64,000 bases of DNA from Methyloceanibacter caenitepidi (GCF_000828475.1 NZ_AP014648.1:1995400-2059399), one strand, 5' to 3'; counted from the stretch's first letter, positions 9,065-18,777 are shown. The notes: generated from the letters alone by a model not told the origin. Program-made: numbers and translations.

Positions 9065-12000
9065 GTGATGAGTCCCAAAGATCCTTTGCCAGCCCTGCCT
9101 GTCGACCGCCTACTGGGCGGACAGTGCGCCATCGCGAGCGGCGTGCCCGAAGGGCTCGATGCCTTGCTCCTCGGGGAGCTGGCGCGCCATGCGGGTGCGC
9201 CCATTCTGCATGTGGCGCGGGACGGGCAGCGCGCGGCGACGCTCGAAGAGGCCATCCGGTTTTTCGCTCCCGATGTGCGTGTCCTGAGTTTCCCGGCTTG
9301 GGACAGCGTTCCCTACGACAGGGTCGGGCCCAACGCGGAGATCGTCGCCGATCGGATCGAGGCCTTGGCCGCCCTCGCGGCCCGGAAGGAGGGTGACACG
9401 ACCCCGCTCGTGCTGCTGACTTCCGTGAACGCCGTCGTGCAGCGCGTGCCGCCGCGCGCCTTCATCGAGGCCTCCAGCCTGAACCTTCGCGCCGGCAATG
9501 TCTTGAATATGGGCAAGCTCGTGGAGCGGCTCGAATCCGCCGGCTATGTGCGAACCGGCACCGTGACCGATGCGGGACAATACGCGGTGCGGGGCGGCAT
9601 CCTCGATCTTTTCCCGCCGGGCGGCCAGCCGGTGCGGCTCGACTTCTTCGGTGACACGCTGGAATCCATCCGCGCCTTCAACCCGGAATCCCAACGCACG
9701 GAGTCGCGCATCGAGGCGATCGACTTTCTGCCCATGAGCGAGGTGGCGCTGACGCCTGAAGTGCGCAGCGGGTTTCGCCAGCGCTATGTGGAATTGTTCG
9801 GGACCGTGAAGGGCGACGACCCGCTCTATGAGGCCATCTCGGCGGGCCAGCAGCACCAAGGCATGGAGCATTGGCTGCCGTTGTTCCATGAGCGGCTCGA
9901 CACGCTGTTCGACTATCTGGCGGGCGCCGTCGTCACACTCGATCCGTTGTCGGACGATGCGCGCGAAAGCCGCCTGGAGCAGGTGGCCGACCACCACGAC
10001 GCCCGCGCCGAGGCACTGGAGCGCAAGGCGTTCGGCGCGCCGCCGTATCATCCGGTCCCCGCCGACAGCATGTTCCTGACCGAAGCCGAGTGGCAGGGGC
10101 ACTTGAGCGCCGCACCGCACGTGATCGCCTTCGACACGTTCGAGCGCCCGGAAGGCGACGGTGCAACAGTTGTGTCTTTCGGCGGCCGGCAAGGCCGGTC
10201 GTTCGCGCCGGAACGCCAAACCGAAGGCGCGAACGTCTTCGACGCGGTGGTGGCGCACACCAACAAGCTGATCGCGGCGAAGAAGGTCGTCGTCGTTGCC
10301 TGCTGGAGCACAGGTGCCCGGGAGCGGCTTGCGGCGCTGCTTGCGGAACACGGCCTGGACGGCACCGTTCGGGTCGAGACTTTCCCGGAAGCTGTTGCCG
10401 CGCCCCACGACGTCGTTGCCGTCGCCGTGCTGCCGCTCGAGACCGGGTTCGAGTCGCCGGGCCTCGCCGTCATCGGCGAGCAGGACATTCTGGGCGACCG
10501 GCTGGTGAGGAAACAGCGCAAGCCCAAGGCATCCGATGCGCTGACGGAAGCCTCCAGCCTCACCGTGGGTGATCTCGTCGTGCATGCCGATCACGGTATC
10601 GGCCGCTTCGTCGGGCTCAGCACGATCGAGGCCGTGGGCCAACCGCACGATTGTCTGGAGCTTCACTATCAAGGCAACGACAAGCTCTATCTGCCGGTCG
10701 AGAATATCGAGCTCCTGACTCGCTACGGCTCCGACGAGACCAATGTCGTGCTCGACAAGCTCGGCGGCGTTGCGTGGCAGTCGCGCAAGGCGAAGCTGAA
10801 GCAGCGCATCCGCGACATGGCCGAGAAACTCATCAAGGTCGCCGCGATGCGCGAGTTGCGCACGGCGCCGTCGCTCGCGCCGCCCGACGGCACATATGAG
10901 GAGTTCGCCGCGCGCTTTCCCTACGACGAGACCGAAGACCAGATGGCCAGCATCAACGCGGTGCTGGACGATCTGGCGAGCGGACGCCCCATGGATCGTC
11001 TCGTCTGCGGCGACGTTGGCTTCGGCAAGACCGAGGTGGCGCTCCGGGCGAGCCTCGTGGCCGTGCTCGCCGGAAAGCAGGTGGCCGTCGTCGTGCCTAC
11101 CACGCTTCTCGCCCGTCAGCACTACAACACGTTCGTCGAGCGATTCCGGGGATTTCCCGTCCGCATCGCGCAGGCCTCCCGTCTCGTATCGGCTAAGGAT
11201 CTGAGCGCGACCAAGGAGGCCTTGAAGAAGGGCGACATCGATATCGTCATCGGGACGCACGCGCTGCTCGGCAAGTCGATCGAGTTCGCCGATCTCGGTC
11301 TCCTCATCATCGACGAGGAGCAGCATTTCGGGGTCAAGCACAAGGAACGCCTGAAAGAGCTGCGGGAAGACGTGCATGTGTTGACGCTGAGCGCCACGCC
11401 GATCCCGCGTACACTGCAGCTCGCCATGTCCGGGGTGCGGGAGATGTCTCTGATCGCGACCCCGCCGGTAGACCGGCTCGCGGTGCGCACCTATGTGTCG
11501 CCCTTCGATCCCATGACGTTGCGCGAGGCCTTGCTGCGCGAGCGCTTCCGCGGCGGGCAGACCTTCTTCGTCGTGCCGCGCATTTCCGATCTCGACGAGG
11601 CCGCCGCTTTTCTCCAGGAGCACGTGCCGGAGCTTCGTGTCGCGCGGGCGCACGGTCAAATGGGTTCGACTGAACTCGACGACGTGATGAACGCCTTCTA
11701 CGACCGGCAATACGATGTGCTGCTGTCCACGACCATCGTCGAGAGCGGGCTAGATATTCCGTCCGCCAATACTCTCATCGTTTGGCGCGCGGACCGGTTC
11801 GGGCTCGCACAGCTCTATCAGCTGCGCGGGCGCGTGGGCCGTTCGAAGATCCGCGCCTACGCCTATTTCACCATTCCCGCCAATGCGCGCATCACGCCGG
11901 CGGCGCAGAAGCGCCTCAAGGTGCTGCAGTCCCTCGATACGCTGGGGGCCGGGTTCATTCTCGCGAGCCATGATCTCGACTTGCGCGGCGCGGGCAATCT

Positions 12001-12583
12001 TCTCGGCGAGGAACAGTCCGGCCACATCCGCGAAGTCGGTTTCGAGCTTTACCAGTCGATGCTGGAAGAAGCCGTCGCTGCCTTGAGAGAGGGCGAGGGG
12101 GCCATGATCGAGGATCAGTGGAGCCCGCGTATCAATCTCGGCACCTCGGTTCTCATCCCCGACGCGTATGTGCCCGACCTGCAGGTTCGACTCGGGCTCT
12201 ACCGGCGCCTGTCGGGTGTCGAGACCCAAGAGGCTATCGAGGCCTTCGCGGCCGAGCTGATCGATCGGTTCGGTCCGTTGCCGGACGAAGTGCGTCATCT
12301 GCTGGATGTGGTGGAGATCAAGAGCCTGTGCCGGCAGGCCAATGTCGAGCAGATCGATGCGGGCCCCAAGGGGCTTGTGGTGGCGTTCCGGGGCAACGAG
12401 TTTGCAAATCCGGAAGGGCTTATGCGCTTCATCAGCAAATATTCGCGCAAGACCAAGGTGCAGCCCGATCAGAAGCTCGTCTTCTACGGCGATTGGCCGA
12501 GTGCGGAGGATCGTTTGATCGGCGCGCGGGAGTTCCTGAAAGAGCTCGCCAAGATCGCGGAAGCGGCCAAGGCGGCGGCCTAG
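9065..12583 (+). CDS. mfd: Transcription-repair coupling factor Mfd
   Basis: A 1172-residue Mfd, the ATPase that removes stalled RNA polymerase at lesions and recruits UvrA. The order is: UvrB-like domains, the CarD-like RNA polymerase interaction domain (from about residue 499, VGDLVVHADHGIGRFVGL), the RecG-like translocase with Walker A GDVGFGKT (Lys655) and a DEEQ box near 750, QLRGRVGRS, and the C-terminal TRCF domain. The start is GTG at 9065, immediately followed by an ATG. The last base quartet, CTAG at 12580-12583, is shared with the stop codon of the convergent AMP-binding gene. Confidence 0.97.
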   Translation: MMSPKDPLPALPVDRLLGGQCAIASGVPEGLDALLLGELARHAGAPILHVARDGQRAATLEEAIRFFAPDVRVLSFPAWDSVPYDRVGPNAEIVADRIEALAALAARKEGDTTPLVLLTSVNAVVQRVPPRAFIEASSLNLRAGNVLNMGKLVERLESAGYVRTGTVTDAGQYAVRGGILDLFPPGGQPVRLDFFGDTLESIRAFNPESQRTESRIEAIDFLPMSEVALTPEVRSGFRQRYVELFGTVKGDDPLYEAISAGQQHQGMEHWLPLFHERLDTLFDYLAGAVVTLDPLSDDARESRLEQVADHHDARAEALERKAFGAPPYHPVPADSMFLTEAEWQGHLSAAPHVIAFDTFERPEGDGATVVSFGGRQGRSFAPERQTEGANVFDAVVAHTNKLIAAKKVVVVACWSTGARERLAALLAEHGLDGTVRVETFPEAVAAPHDVVAVAVLPLETGFESPGLAVIGEQDILGDRLVRKQRKPKASDALTEASSLTVGDLVVHADHGIGRFVGLSTIEAVGQPHDCLELHYQGNDKLYLPVENIELLTRYGSDETNVVLDKLGGVAWQSRKAKLKQRIRDMAEKLIKVAAMRELRTAPSLAPPDGTYEEFAARFPYDETEDQMASINAVLDDLASGRPMDRLVCGDVGFGKTEVALRASLVAVLAGKQVAVVVPTTLLARQHYNTFVERFRGFPVRIAQASRLVSAKDLSATKEALKKGDIDIVIGTHALLGKSIEFADLGLLIIDEEQHFGVKHKERLKELREDVHVLTLSATPIPRTLQLAMSGVREMSLIATPPVDRLAVRTYVSPFDPMTLREALLRERFRGGQTFFVVPRISDLDEAAAFLQEHVPELRVARAHGQMGSTELDDVMNAFYDRQYDVLLSTTIVESGLDIPSANTLIVWRADRFGLAQLYQLRGRVGRSKIRAYAYFTIPANARITPAAQKRLKVLQSLDTLGAGFILASHDLDLRGAGNLLGEEQSGHIREVGFELYQSMLEEAVAALREGEGAMIEDQWSPRINLGTSVLIPDAYVPDLQVRLGLYRRLSGVETQEAIEAFAAELIDRFGPLPDEVRHLLDVVEIKSLCRQANVEQIDAGPKGLVVAFRGNEFANPEGLMRFISKYSRKTKVQPDQKLVFYGDWPSAEDRLIGAREFLKELAKIAEAAKAAA

Positions 12584-14190
12584 ATCTGCTTCAGAATCTG
12601 ATCGCGTAAAATGCGGCCGTGCGTATCGCGCGGGATGCTGCGCACGATCAGTAGCTTGTCGGGCAGCTTGTAGGACGCGACGCTGCGTTCATTGAGAAAG
12701 TCCCGAAGCGCCGCCAACGAAACCGGCATGGACGGGTCCGGAACGACGGCGGCGAAGATCCGGTCGCCCATGACGGGGTCGGGCAGGACGAAGCACGCGG
12801 CATCGAGAAATCTCGGAAAGGCCTGGTAAAGCCCGTCGAGTTCGGAAGCCGCAATCGTGAACCCGCCATGGTAGACGAGCTCGGGATCGCGCACGACGTG
12901 AAGACGGTCATTTCGCGTCTCGCCGGCCATGCCGGTTTCGACGAACCCTTGTGTATTGCGATCGGCAGTCTCGCCTGACGTTGCCGCAAGCGAACGGACT
13001 TTCGGCACCAACGGACCCCGAACGGCGATGGTCTTGGCGCCCGGCTCTGTCCCGGCCACGAGCGCCGTCTCGAGAAACGTGGTGGTCTCTCCCTGGTCCG
13101 CCATCTGGAATACGCCCGACGGCAGTGTCCCTCGGACGAGCCGCCGACTGTCGCGCTCGATCAGGCAAGCGAGATCCCCCAAAGGATAGAGATCGAAGCC
13201 GCCGCGTTCCGCCGGTGCTTCCGCAGACAGCCGTTCACCAAGGTTCGGCACGGACCAGACCCTGCCGACGTGCCGAAGGGCGCATTGGGGATCGGTCACG
13301 ATGCCCTCATCCAAAAGCCGGTCCAGAACCGTGCCGGGCAGGGCGGTCACGGTCGCGCCCGTGGTCAAGATCTGCTGGACGAACACGGCATGGTCGAACG
13401 GGTCGTGCAGCGCCAGGGCGGTCCCGCCGATCAGCCACGGTGCGAGCCCCAAGGCGATGCCGATGGGCCCCGCGAGCGGATAGGGATTGAGAAGCACGTC
13501 GTGCCGGTCGAGGGACAACGCCATGACGGTCATTGCGCCCTGTAGCAGCAGGGCCTTCTCGTCGCGGAACAGGGGGACGACAGGTTCGCCGGCGCGGGCC
13601 GTGAAGGTGATCAGCGCTGGCCCAGAGTTCGCACGCGGCCCGAAGCCCGCCGGCGGGCCATCCAGGATCGCATCGTCGAGAGACGAGACACCGTCGGGAA
13701 GATCGGCGCCGAAGCCCATGACAAAGCGGATGGACAGCCGGGTGGCCGCAACGTCGCGCAAGAGGTCGGCCGGGCGCTCGCCGGCGCAACTCGACATGCC
13801 GATGAGCGCTGCCGGTTCCAGCATGTCGCACGCCTTGGCAAGCTCCGTGGCGCGCCACAGCATCGGAACGGCGGCGACGGTGAGCCCGGCACGCCAAGCG
13901 GCCAGCAAGGTGAGCGGAGATTCGACAAGGTTCGGAAGCTGAACGACGATGCAGTCGCCGGGGGCGAGACCCAGATGCGCAAAATACGCAGCCATCGCCT
14001 CGACGGCGATTTCGGCCTCGCCGAACGACAAGCGCCGGGGCGCGGATGGCGCCAGAATCCGGCGGTTCGGAGGGTCGAGCAGTGCAAGAGCGTCAGGTGC
14101 CTGCGCCGCATGCCGCCGCAACAGTCCGGCCGGCGTAATACGGGCATTGTCTTGCGGTCTGTTGGGCTGTGGTGCGGCTAGGCTCGTCAT
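12580..14190 (-). CDS. AMP-binding (adenylate-forming) family protein, degenerate motifs
   Basis: A 536-residue member of the class I adenylate-forming superfamily (acyl-CoA synthetase type) from overall layout: an early FGEAEIAVEAMAAYFAHLGL segment, a GDCIVVQLPNLVES segment, and a C-terminal subdomain with VYHGGFTIAASELD. The motifs that bind ATP are poorly kept. The A3 phosphate loop, normally T-S-G-T-T-G-x-P-K-G, reads TFTARAGEPVVP (about 195-206), and the A10 lysine after PxxxxG is Arg526. Either activity is altered or lost, or the substrate differs. The ATG at 14190 is preferred over an upstream TTG. It is convergent with mfd, overlapping by the CTAG stop. Confidence 0.75.
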   Translation of the reverse strand: MTSLAAPQPNRPQDNARITPAGLLRRHAAQAPDALALLDPPNRRILAPSAPRRLSFGEAEIAVEAMAAYFAHLGLAPGDCIVVQLPNLVESPLTLLAAWRAGLTVAAVPMLWRATELAKACDMLEPAALIGMSSCAGERPADLLRDVAATRLSIRFVMGFGADLPDGVSSLDDAILDGPPAGFGPRANSGPALITFTARAGEPVVPLFRDEKALLLQGAMTVMALSLDRHDVLLNPYPLAGPIGIALGLAPWLIGGTALALHDPFDHAVFVQQILTTGATVTALPGTVLDRLLDEGIVTDPQCALRHVGRVWSVPNLGERLSAEAPAERGGFDLYPLGDLACLIERDSRRLVRGTLPSGVFQMADQGETTTFLETALVAGTEPGAKTIAVRGPLVPKVRSLAATSGETADRNTQGFVETGMAGETRNDRLHVVRDPELVYHGGFTIAASELDGLYQAFPRFLDAACFVLPDPVMGDRIFAAVVPDPSMPVSLAALRDFLNERSVASYKLPDKLLIVRSIPRDTHGRILRDQILKQI

Positions 14191-14247
14191 CGTCCAAATT
14201 CGTTTGCGGCTCAAGGTCGTTGTCGGCGCTTACTAATTCATCGAGTG

Positions 14248-16065
14248 CTACGGCTTTCGGGTTCCCCTGCGGCCATCCTGATCTTGGTCGTACCACCACG
14301 TATCGACTTGGTAACCGTAGAGCGGAGTCTCGTTCGGCCGTTGCAGCCGGGTCCAGCGGGCGACCCACTGATCCGGTAGATAGAATAGCGGCACGACGTA
14401 GTCACCGGACAGGAGAACCCGGTCCAAGGCCCGCACGGCTGACACGAAATCCTCCCGTGTCTTGGCTTCGAGCATAGCGGCGATCATCGCATCGACGGCC
14501 TCGTTCTCGACCCCCGCCAGATTGAACGACCCTTCCGTCTTGGCAGCCTGGCTGCCCCAACGGAACGACTGTTCGTTGCCGGGGGACAGCGAGGCGCCCC
14601 AATAGTTCGGGATCATATCGAATTCGAAGGTCTGCTTGCGGCGCTCATACTGCGCGGAATCGACTTGGCGGATGCTGACATCGATGCCCACCCTCTTGAG
14701 CGCATCCGCATAGGTGAGGAGCAGGCGTTCTTGCGAGCGGGTGCGCGCCAGGATCTCGAAGGTGAACGGTTCGCCCGTCTCGGCGTTGACGAGCGTGCCG
14801 TTGCGCAACACGTAGCCCGCCTCGTTCAGCAGCTTGAGCGCGGCGATACGGCCCTCGCGATTCTGGCCGGCCCCTTCGCTCGCCGCGAACGAAAACGTTC
14901 CGTCCATGATCTCGGGCTTCACGGCGTCGGGGAAGGGGGCCAGGAGCGCGCGCTCGGTCGCATCCGCCGGGCGGCCATGGGAGGACAACTCCGAACGCGC
15001 GAAATAGCTCTGCGTATAGGCGAAGAGGTCGTGATAGAGCGTCCGGTCGATCCAGGTGTAGTCGAAGAGCCGGATCAGCGCCTGCCGCACGCGCGGATCG
15101 GCGAAGATCGGGCGGCGCGTGTTGAAGACGAGGGCCGACATGCCTGCCGGCGTCTCGATCGGCAGGGCTTCGGTCACGACCTTCCCCTGGCGCAAGGCGG
15201 GAAAGTCATACCCTTGCGCCCAAAGATTGGGCGAGAGCTCCTCCCGAAGATCGACGAGCCCGGACTTGAACGCCTCGAACATCGAGCTGGCGTCCCGGAA
15301 GTAGTCGACGCGGATCTCATCGAAATTGTAGCGGCCGCGATTGACGGGCAAGTCGCGCCCCCAATAGTTGGGATTGCGCTTGAAGGTGAGGCTCTTGCCG
15401 GGGTCGACCGCGTCCACGACATAGGGCCCGCTGCCGAGCGGCGGATCGAGCGTGGTCTGCTCGAAGCTCTCGGGCGTGAGCGCATGGCTCGGGAGGATCG
15501 GCATCAGGCCCATGATCAGCGGCATTTCCCTGTCGCCGGAGTCGTCGAAGGTGAACCGGACCGAGCGCTCACCCGTTTTTTCGACCTTCACGACCTTCTT
15601 GTAGTAGGAGCGATGGTTCGGACGCCCGTGGTCCCGCAGCACCGCATGGGAGAAAATGACGTCCTCCACGGTAATCGGGGTGCCGTCCGAAAACTTGGCC
15701 GCAGGGTTAAGCGTGAACTCGACCCAGGACCGGTCCGGGGGCGTTTCGATGGATTCGGCGATCAGGCCGTACAGCGTAAAGGGCTCGTCATAGGCCCGGG
15801 CCATCAGGGTTTCGTAGACGTATTCGCGCACGCCGTCGCCCGAAACACCCTTCACGATGAACGGATTAAGGTTGTCGTACGAGCCCTGCTGGGCAAATCG
15901 GGCCTGGCCGCCCTTGGGCGCGTCTGGGTTGGCATAGGAAAAGTTTGAAAAATCGGCATGCTCAAGGGGCTCGCCATGCATGGCGATTCCGCCTTTGGGG
16001 TCCGCCAGGGCTCCTGCAGGGCAGAGCAGGAGTCCCGCGGTCAGGAGCAAAATAGGGGCTTTCAA
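14248..16065 (-). CDS. YejA-like oligopeptide ABC transporter substrate-binding protein
   Basis: A 605-residue periplasmic solute-binding protein of family 5 (SBP_bac_5), closest in character to YejA/microcin C-binding proteins: signal peptide (LLLCPAGALA), then GIAMHGEPLEHADFSNFSYANPDAPKGG, which is typical of that subgroup, and a central NRGRYNFDEIRVDYFRDASSMFEAFKSG segment. It would deliver peptides to an inner-membrane permease. No permease or ATPase gene follows or precedes it here, so it is an orphan that must use a transporter encoded elsewhere. The length is normal. Confidence 0.88.
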   Translation of the reverse strand: MKAPILLLTAGLLLCPAGALADPKGGIAMHGEPLEHADFSNFSYANPDAPKGGQARFAQQGSYDNLNPFIVKGVSGDGVREYVYETLMARAYDEPFTLYGLIAESIETPPDRSWVEFTLNPAAKFSDGTPITVEDVIFSHAVLRDHGRPNHRSYYKKVVKVEKTGERSVRFTFDDSGDREMPLIMGLMPILPSHALTPESFEQTTLDPPLGSGPYVVDAVDPGKSLTFKRNPNYWGRDLPVNRGRYNFDEIRVDYFRDASSMFEAFKSGLVDLREELSPNLWAQGYDFPALRQGKVVTEALPIETPAGMSALVFNTRRPIFADPRVRQALIRLFDYTWIDRTLYHDLFAYTQSYFARSELSSHGRPADATERALLAPFPDAVKPEIMDGTFSFAASEGAGQNREGRIAALKLLNEAGYVLRNGTLVNAETGEPFTFEILARTRSQERLLLTYADALKRVGIDVSIRQVDSAQYERRKQTFEFDMIPNYWGASLSPGNEQSFRWGSQAAKTEGSFNLAGVENEAVDAMIAAMLEAKTREDFVSAVRALDRVLLSGDYVVPLFYLPDQWVARWTRLQRPNETPLYGYQVDTWWYDQDQDGRRGTRKP

Positions 16066-16327
16066 CGATGACCTTGGATGGCTATAGATGCCAGCGCGTT
16101 ACGCTATTGAGCTAAGGGTAACATTCCTAACCAAGAAATCTTATGCCGTACCTAATCCTTCCCCAATCTAGATCATCGGAAGATTGAGAGTGCGGCGAGC
16201 CCGAGACAGCGGTTGTTAGCCACGCCCGCGCCGCATTTCGGGTATTGACCCTAACGAGAGAGAATGGGCACCGGTAGGGCCGGCGGATCATTGCCAGTCC
16301 AAATATAGAGAGAGGAAAGGTCGTTTG

Positions 16328-17071
16328 ATGATCTGGTCCAAGGATCGCTGGAATAGTATTGGCCGCACTGCGGCGCGTCATGTGCTGGGCGCAAGTCTCT
16401 TGGTGCTCGGCATCACGTCCGCCAGTGTGCTCGCGACGGCCCAGCAGCCCAATTCCTCCGCCGCACCAAAGGGTGGCGCTGCGGCGCCGGCGGCGTCTGC
16501 GCAACCGTCCTGGGTCAAGCTATGCGTGAAGAACGAGCAAACCGGCAACAAGCAGATCTGCCTGATCCAGCACGAGACCTTCGATCCCAACATGGGCATC
16601 GTGATGGTCTACGCGGCCATCCGTACCGTGGAAGGCGATCCCCAGAAGCAGTTCATCGTTCGCATGCCGACGGTGTACTCGCTTGTCATGCCGACCGGCG
16701 CCCAGGTTGTTGTCGACAAGGAGCAGCCGACACCGATGGCGTTCTCGGTCTGCTTCCCGGCTAGCTGCCAAGCCGACATGGAACTGACGGACGATCTCCT
16801 GGCCAAGATGCGGTCGGGGCAGCAGATGGTCGTCGCGGCAATGAACGTGCAGAAGAAGACCATGGCTTTCCCGGTTCCGCTCACCGGCTTTTCCGCGGCT
16901 TTCGATGGCCCGCCCACCGACACCGCAGCCTACGAGCAGCAGCGCCGCCAGACGATCGAGATGTATCGCCAGCGCCAGCAGGAACTCGCCGCCAAGGCCC
17001 GTCAGGGTCAAGCCGGCGGCGCCCAGCAGCCTGGTGCGGCCCAGCAGCCCGGCGCAGCGCCGCAGCAATAG
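16328..17071 (+). CDS. IalB-type invasion-associated locus B family protein
   Basis: A 247-residue exported protein. A signal segment (ASLLVLGITSASVLATAQQ) precedes a beta-rich IalB domain (about 55-200) with WVKLCVKNEQTGNKQICLIQHE at its start and cysteines in the pattern seen in the family (SVCFPASCQADMELTDDLLAKMR). The C-terminal tail is low-complexity, with repeats of QPGAA. IalB was named for erythrocyte invasion in Bartonella, but free-living alphaproteobacteria carry many homologues with an unknown envelope role. AGAGAGGAAAGG ends 7 nt before the ATG at 16328. A strong terminator follows at 17111. Confidence 0.88.
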   Translation: MIWSKDRWNSIGRTAARHVLGASLLVLGITSASVLATAQQPNSSAAPKGGAAAPAASAQPSWVKLCVKNEQTGNKQICLIQHETFDPNMGIVMVYAAIRTVEGDPQKQFIVRMPTVYSLVMPTGAQVVVDKEQPTPMAFSVCFPASCQADMELTDDLLAKMRSGQQMVVAAMNVQKKTMAFPVPLTGFSAAFDGPPTDTAAYEQQRRQTIEMYRQRQQELAAKARQGQAGGAQQPGAAQQPGAAPQQ

Positions 17072-17110
17072 AGCAGCGGGCGGATCGAGCCCGTCCAACA
17101 CAGTTCAGCG

Positions 17111-17142
17111 GGCCGCGCAGGATTACCTGCGCGGCCTTTTTT
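17111..17142 (+). terminator. Strong Rho-independent terminator after the ialB-type gene
   Basis: GGCCGCGCAGG (17111-17121), loop ATTA, CCTGCGCGGCC (17126-17136), then six T. A perfect 11-bp stem. Confidence 0.92.
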
Positions 17143-17222
17143 GTGGCCGCTGGGGATCTTGCGCGGTTCCAGTGTTCAAGGACGTGAGGAAACCAGCCGG
17201 CGGAACGGCGGCAGGGGCCGGA

Positions 17223-17555
17223 TCAATGTTCCTGGACGAAGCGGAAGCGGAACACGCCGTCTCGCAGGTCCTCGAAGAACTCCGGGATTTGCGGGTGCCG
17301 CAAGGGCTCGTCGGACTCGTCCGGCAGCAGGTTCTGCTCCGAAACATAGGCCACGTATTCCGTTTCGGCGTTCTCCGCGAGCAGATGATAGTAGGGCTGG
17401 TCCTTTGCCGGCCGAACGTCCTGCGGAATGGACGCGTACCATTCTTCGGTGTTGGAGAAGGTCGGGTCCACGTCGAAGACGACTCCGCGGAAGGGATAGA
17501 CCCGGTGGCGGACGACTTGACCGATCTGAAATCGTGCGTTTCGAACCGTAGACAT
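17223..17555 (-). CDS. hspQ: Heat shock protein HspQ
   Basis: A 110-residue HspQ (YccV-like, hemimethylated-DNA-binding fold). In enterobacteria HspQ modulates Lon-dependent proteolysis and DnaA level. Family features are FQIGQVVRHRVYPFRGVVFDVDP, EEWYASIP and the DQPYYHLLAEN segment. The start was set at the second of two adjacent ATG codons (17555; the other is 17558); further upstream codons have no family character. It follows the acyltransferase gene by 56 bp on the same strand. Confidence 0.92.
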   Translation of the reverse strand: MSTVRNARFQIGQVVRHRVYPFRGVVFDVDPTFSNTEEWYASIPQDVRPAKDQPYYHLLAENAETEYVAYVSEQNLLPDESDEPLRHPQIPEFFEDLRDGVFRFRFVQEH

Positions 17556-17611
17556 CATTCCACAGATAAGATCGCGGGTGCGGGACAGTGTCAACGCGGG
17601 ATCACAAGACC

Positions 17612-18529
17612 TTAGGACCAGCGGCGATTTGACCACATGAACTGTTCCGGGTTCTCCCGGATCCATACTTCGAAATAGCGCTGGATCGCGGCCGTGATGG
17701 CGCGAATGTCCTCGGCCTGATTCTTGGTGCGGGGGATCCTGAGCTCATTGACGTTGACGTCGAACACTGAGCGGTTCCCGATGCGGACGCACCGGCCGAT
17801 CCAGATGCGGGCGCCCACCCGGCGCGCGATCATGGCGGCGATCGGCATGCTCTTGGCGAGATGGCCGAAGAAGGGGACTTCGATTCCGTTGCGGTCGTAC
17901 AGGTCCGAGATGAAGCCGAGCCGGCCGCCCTGGCGGACATAGTCCATGATCAGCCGCGCGGTCTTCTGTGTCTCGTCGTCGCCAGCGGTGCGGCCGCGGC
18001 CGAAAAGCCCGCCCGGATAAAGGGCTTGGCGCTGCCGCCGAAGATAACGGTCGACATAAGGATTCTTCACGGACCTGTAGACGCCGGCCGGGCGGACGCC
18101 CGCGAGGGTTACGGGCCACATGCCGATTTCCCAGTTGCCCATATGCATGGTCACGATCAGAGCCGGACCCATCTTGTCCTTGTAGCGCCCGATCCAGTGG
18201 CCGTTGGTGACGTGCAGCCGGCTCGGATCCTTGATGATGCGGTCGATGTTCATCGTCTCGACCATGACGCGGCCGAGATTGTCCCAGGCGGCAACGGCGA
18301 TGCGCTCGCGCTCCTCGAGCGACTTCTCGGGAAAGGCACGTTCCAGATTGGCCAGGGCGCGCTTGTGGCGGCGGTTTCGCTTGCCCAGGACCCGCCAAAA
18401 GAAGGCGGAGATATCGCAGGCGGTATCGAGCGGCACGAGACGGACGAGTCCGATCAAAAACCGAAGACCCGCATACTCGAGCCGGTATTTCAGATCGGTC
18501 GCGATGGACGTGTCGAGTGAGTTCGCCAA
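17612..18529 (-). CDS. LpxL/HtrB-family lysophospholipid (lipid A) acyltransferase
   Basis: A 305-residue inner-membrane acyltransferase of the lipid A biosynthesis LpxL/LpxM family, which transfers a secondary acyl chain to lipid A precursors. The catalytic H-x4-E is visible at His129-Glu134 (HMGNWE). The N-terminal hydrophobic segment near residues 20-45 anchors it. It begins with TTG, with GAAGG 7 nt upstream; no ATG alternative exists near the N-terminus. Co-directional with hspQ downstream. Its place beside a tandem 95-bp duplication does not disturb the reading frame. Confidence 0.88.
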   Translation of the reverse strand: MANSLDTSIATDLKYRLEYAGLRFLIGLVRLVPLDTACDISAFFWRVLGKRNRRHKRALANLERAFPEKSLEERERIAVAAWDNLGRVMVETMNIDRIIKDPSRLHVTNGHWIGRYKDKMGPALIVTMHMGNWEIGMWPVTLAGVRPAGVYRSVKNPYVDRYLRRQRQALYPGGLFGRGRTAGDDETQKTARLIMDYVRQGGRLGFISDLYDRNGIEVPFFGHLAKSMPIAAMIARRVGARIWIGRCVRIGNRSVFDVNVNELRIPRTKNQAEDIRAITAAIQRYFEVWIRENPEQFMWSNRRWS

Positions 18530-18579
18530 GTGTCAGCCTTCGGTCGTTCGATTTACGTGGGAAGCGCCGGGACGGTTTT

Positions 18580-18777
18580 GGGCGGCGTCGGGAAGCGCAA
18601 CGTCTTGAAGAAACTCCGAAGCGACGTCAAGCGGGCAGGCTGTCGACGGGGCGCATGAGGCGGGGCAGATCGGCGGGCGGCGTCGGGAAGCGCAACGTCT
18701 TGAAGAAACTCCGAAGCGACGTCAAGCGGGCAGGCTGTCGACGGGGCGCATGAGGCGGGGCAGATCGGCGGGCGGCG
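18580..18777. repeat. Tandem direct repeat, 95-bp unit, 2.1 copies
   Basis: Unit 1 spans 18581-18675 and unit 2 18676-18770. They appear identical base for base on inspection, followed by seven bases of a third start. Unit 2 contains the last 16 codons and stop of the UbiH-type gene plus downstream DNA; unit 1 is a copy lying beyond its stop. The perfect identity points to a recent duplication. Confidence 0.93.

Noticed and set aside
9110..11710. An 866-codon open frame antisense to mfd
   Set aside because: GC-rich coding DNA often leaves long open frames on the opposite strand. The translation is Arg/His/Glu-rich with no domain, and mfd on the other strand is certain.
18580..18777. CRISPR-like array
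   Set aside because: Only two contiguous 95-bp units with no spacers; it is a simple tandem duplication.
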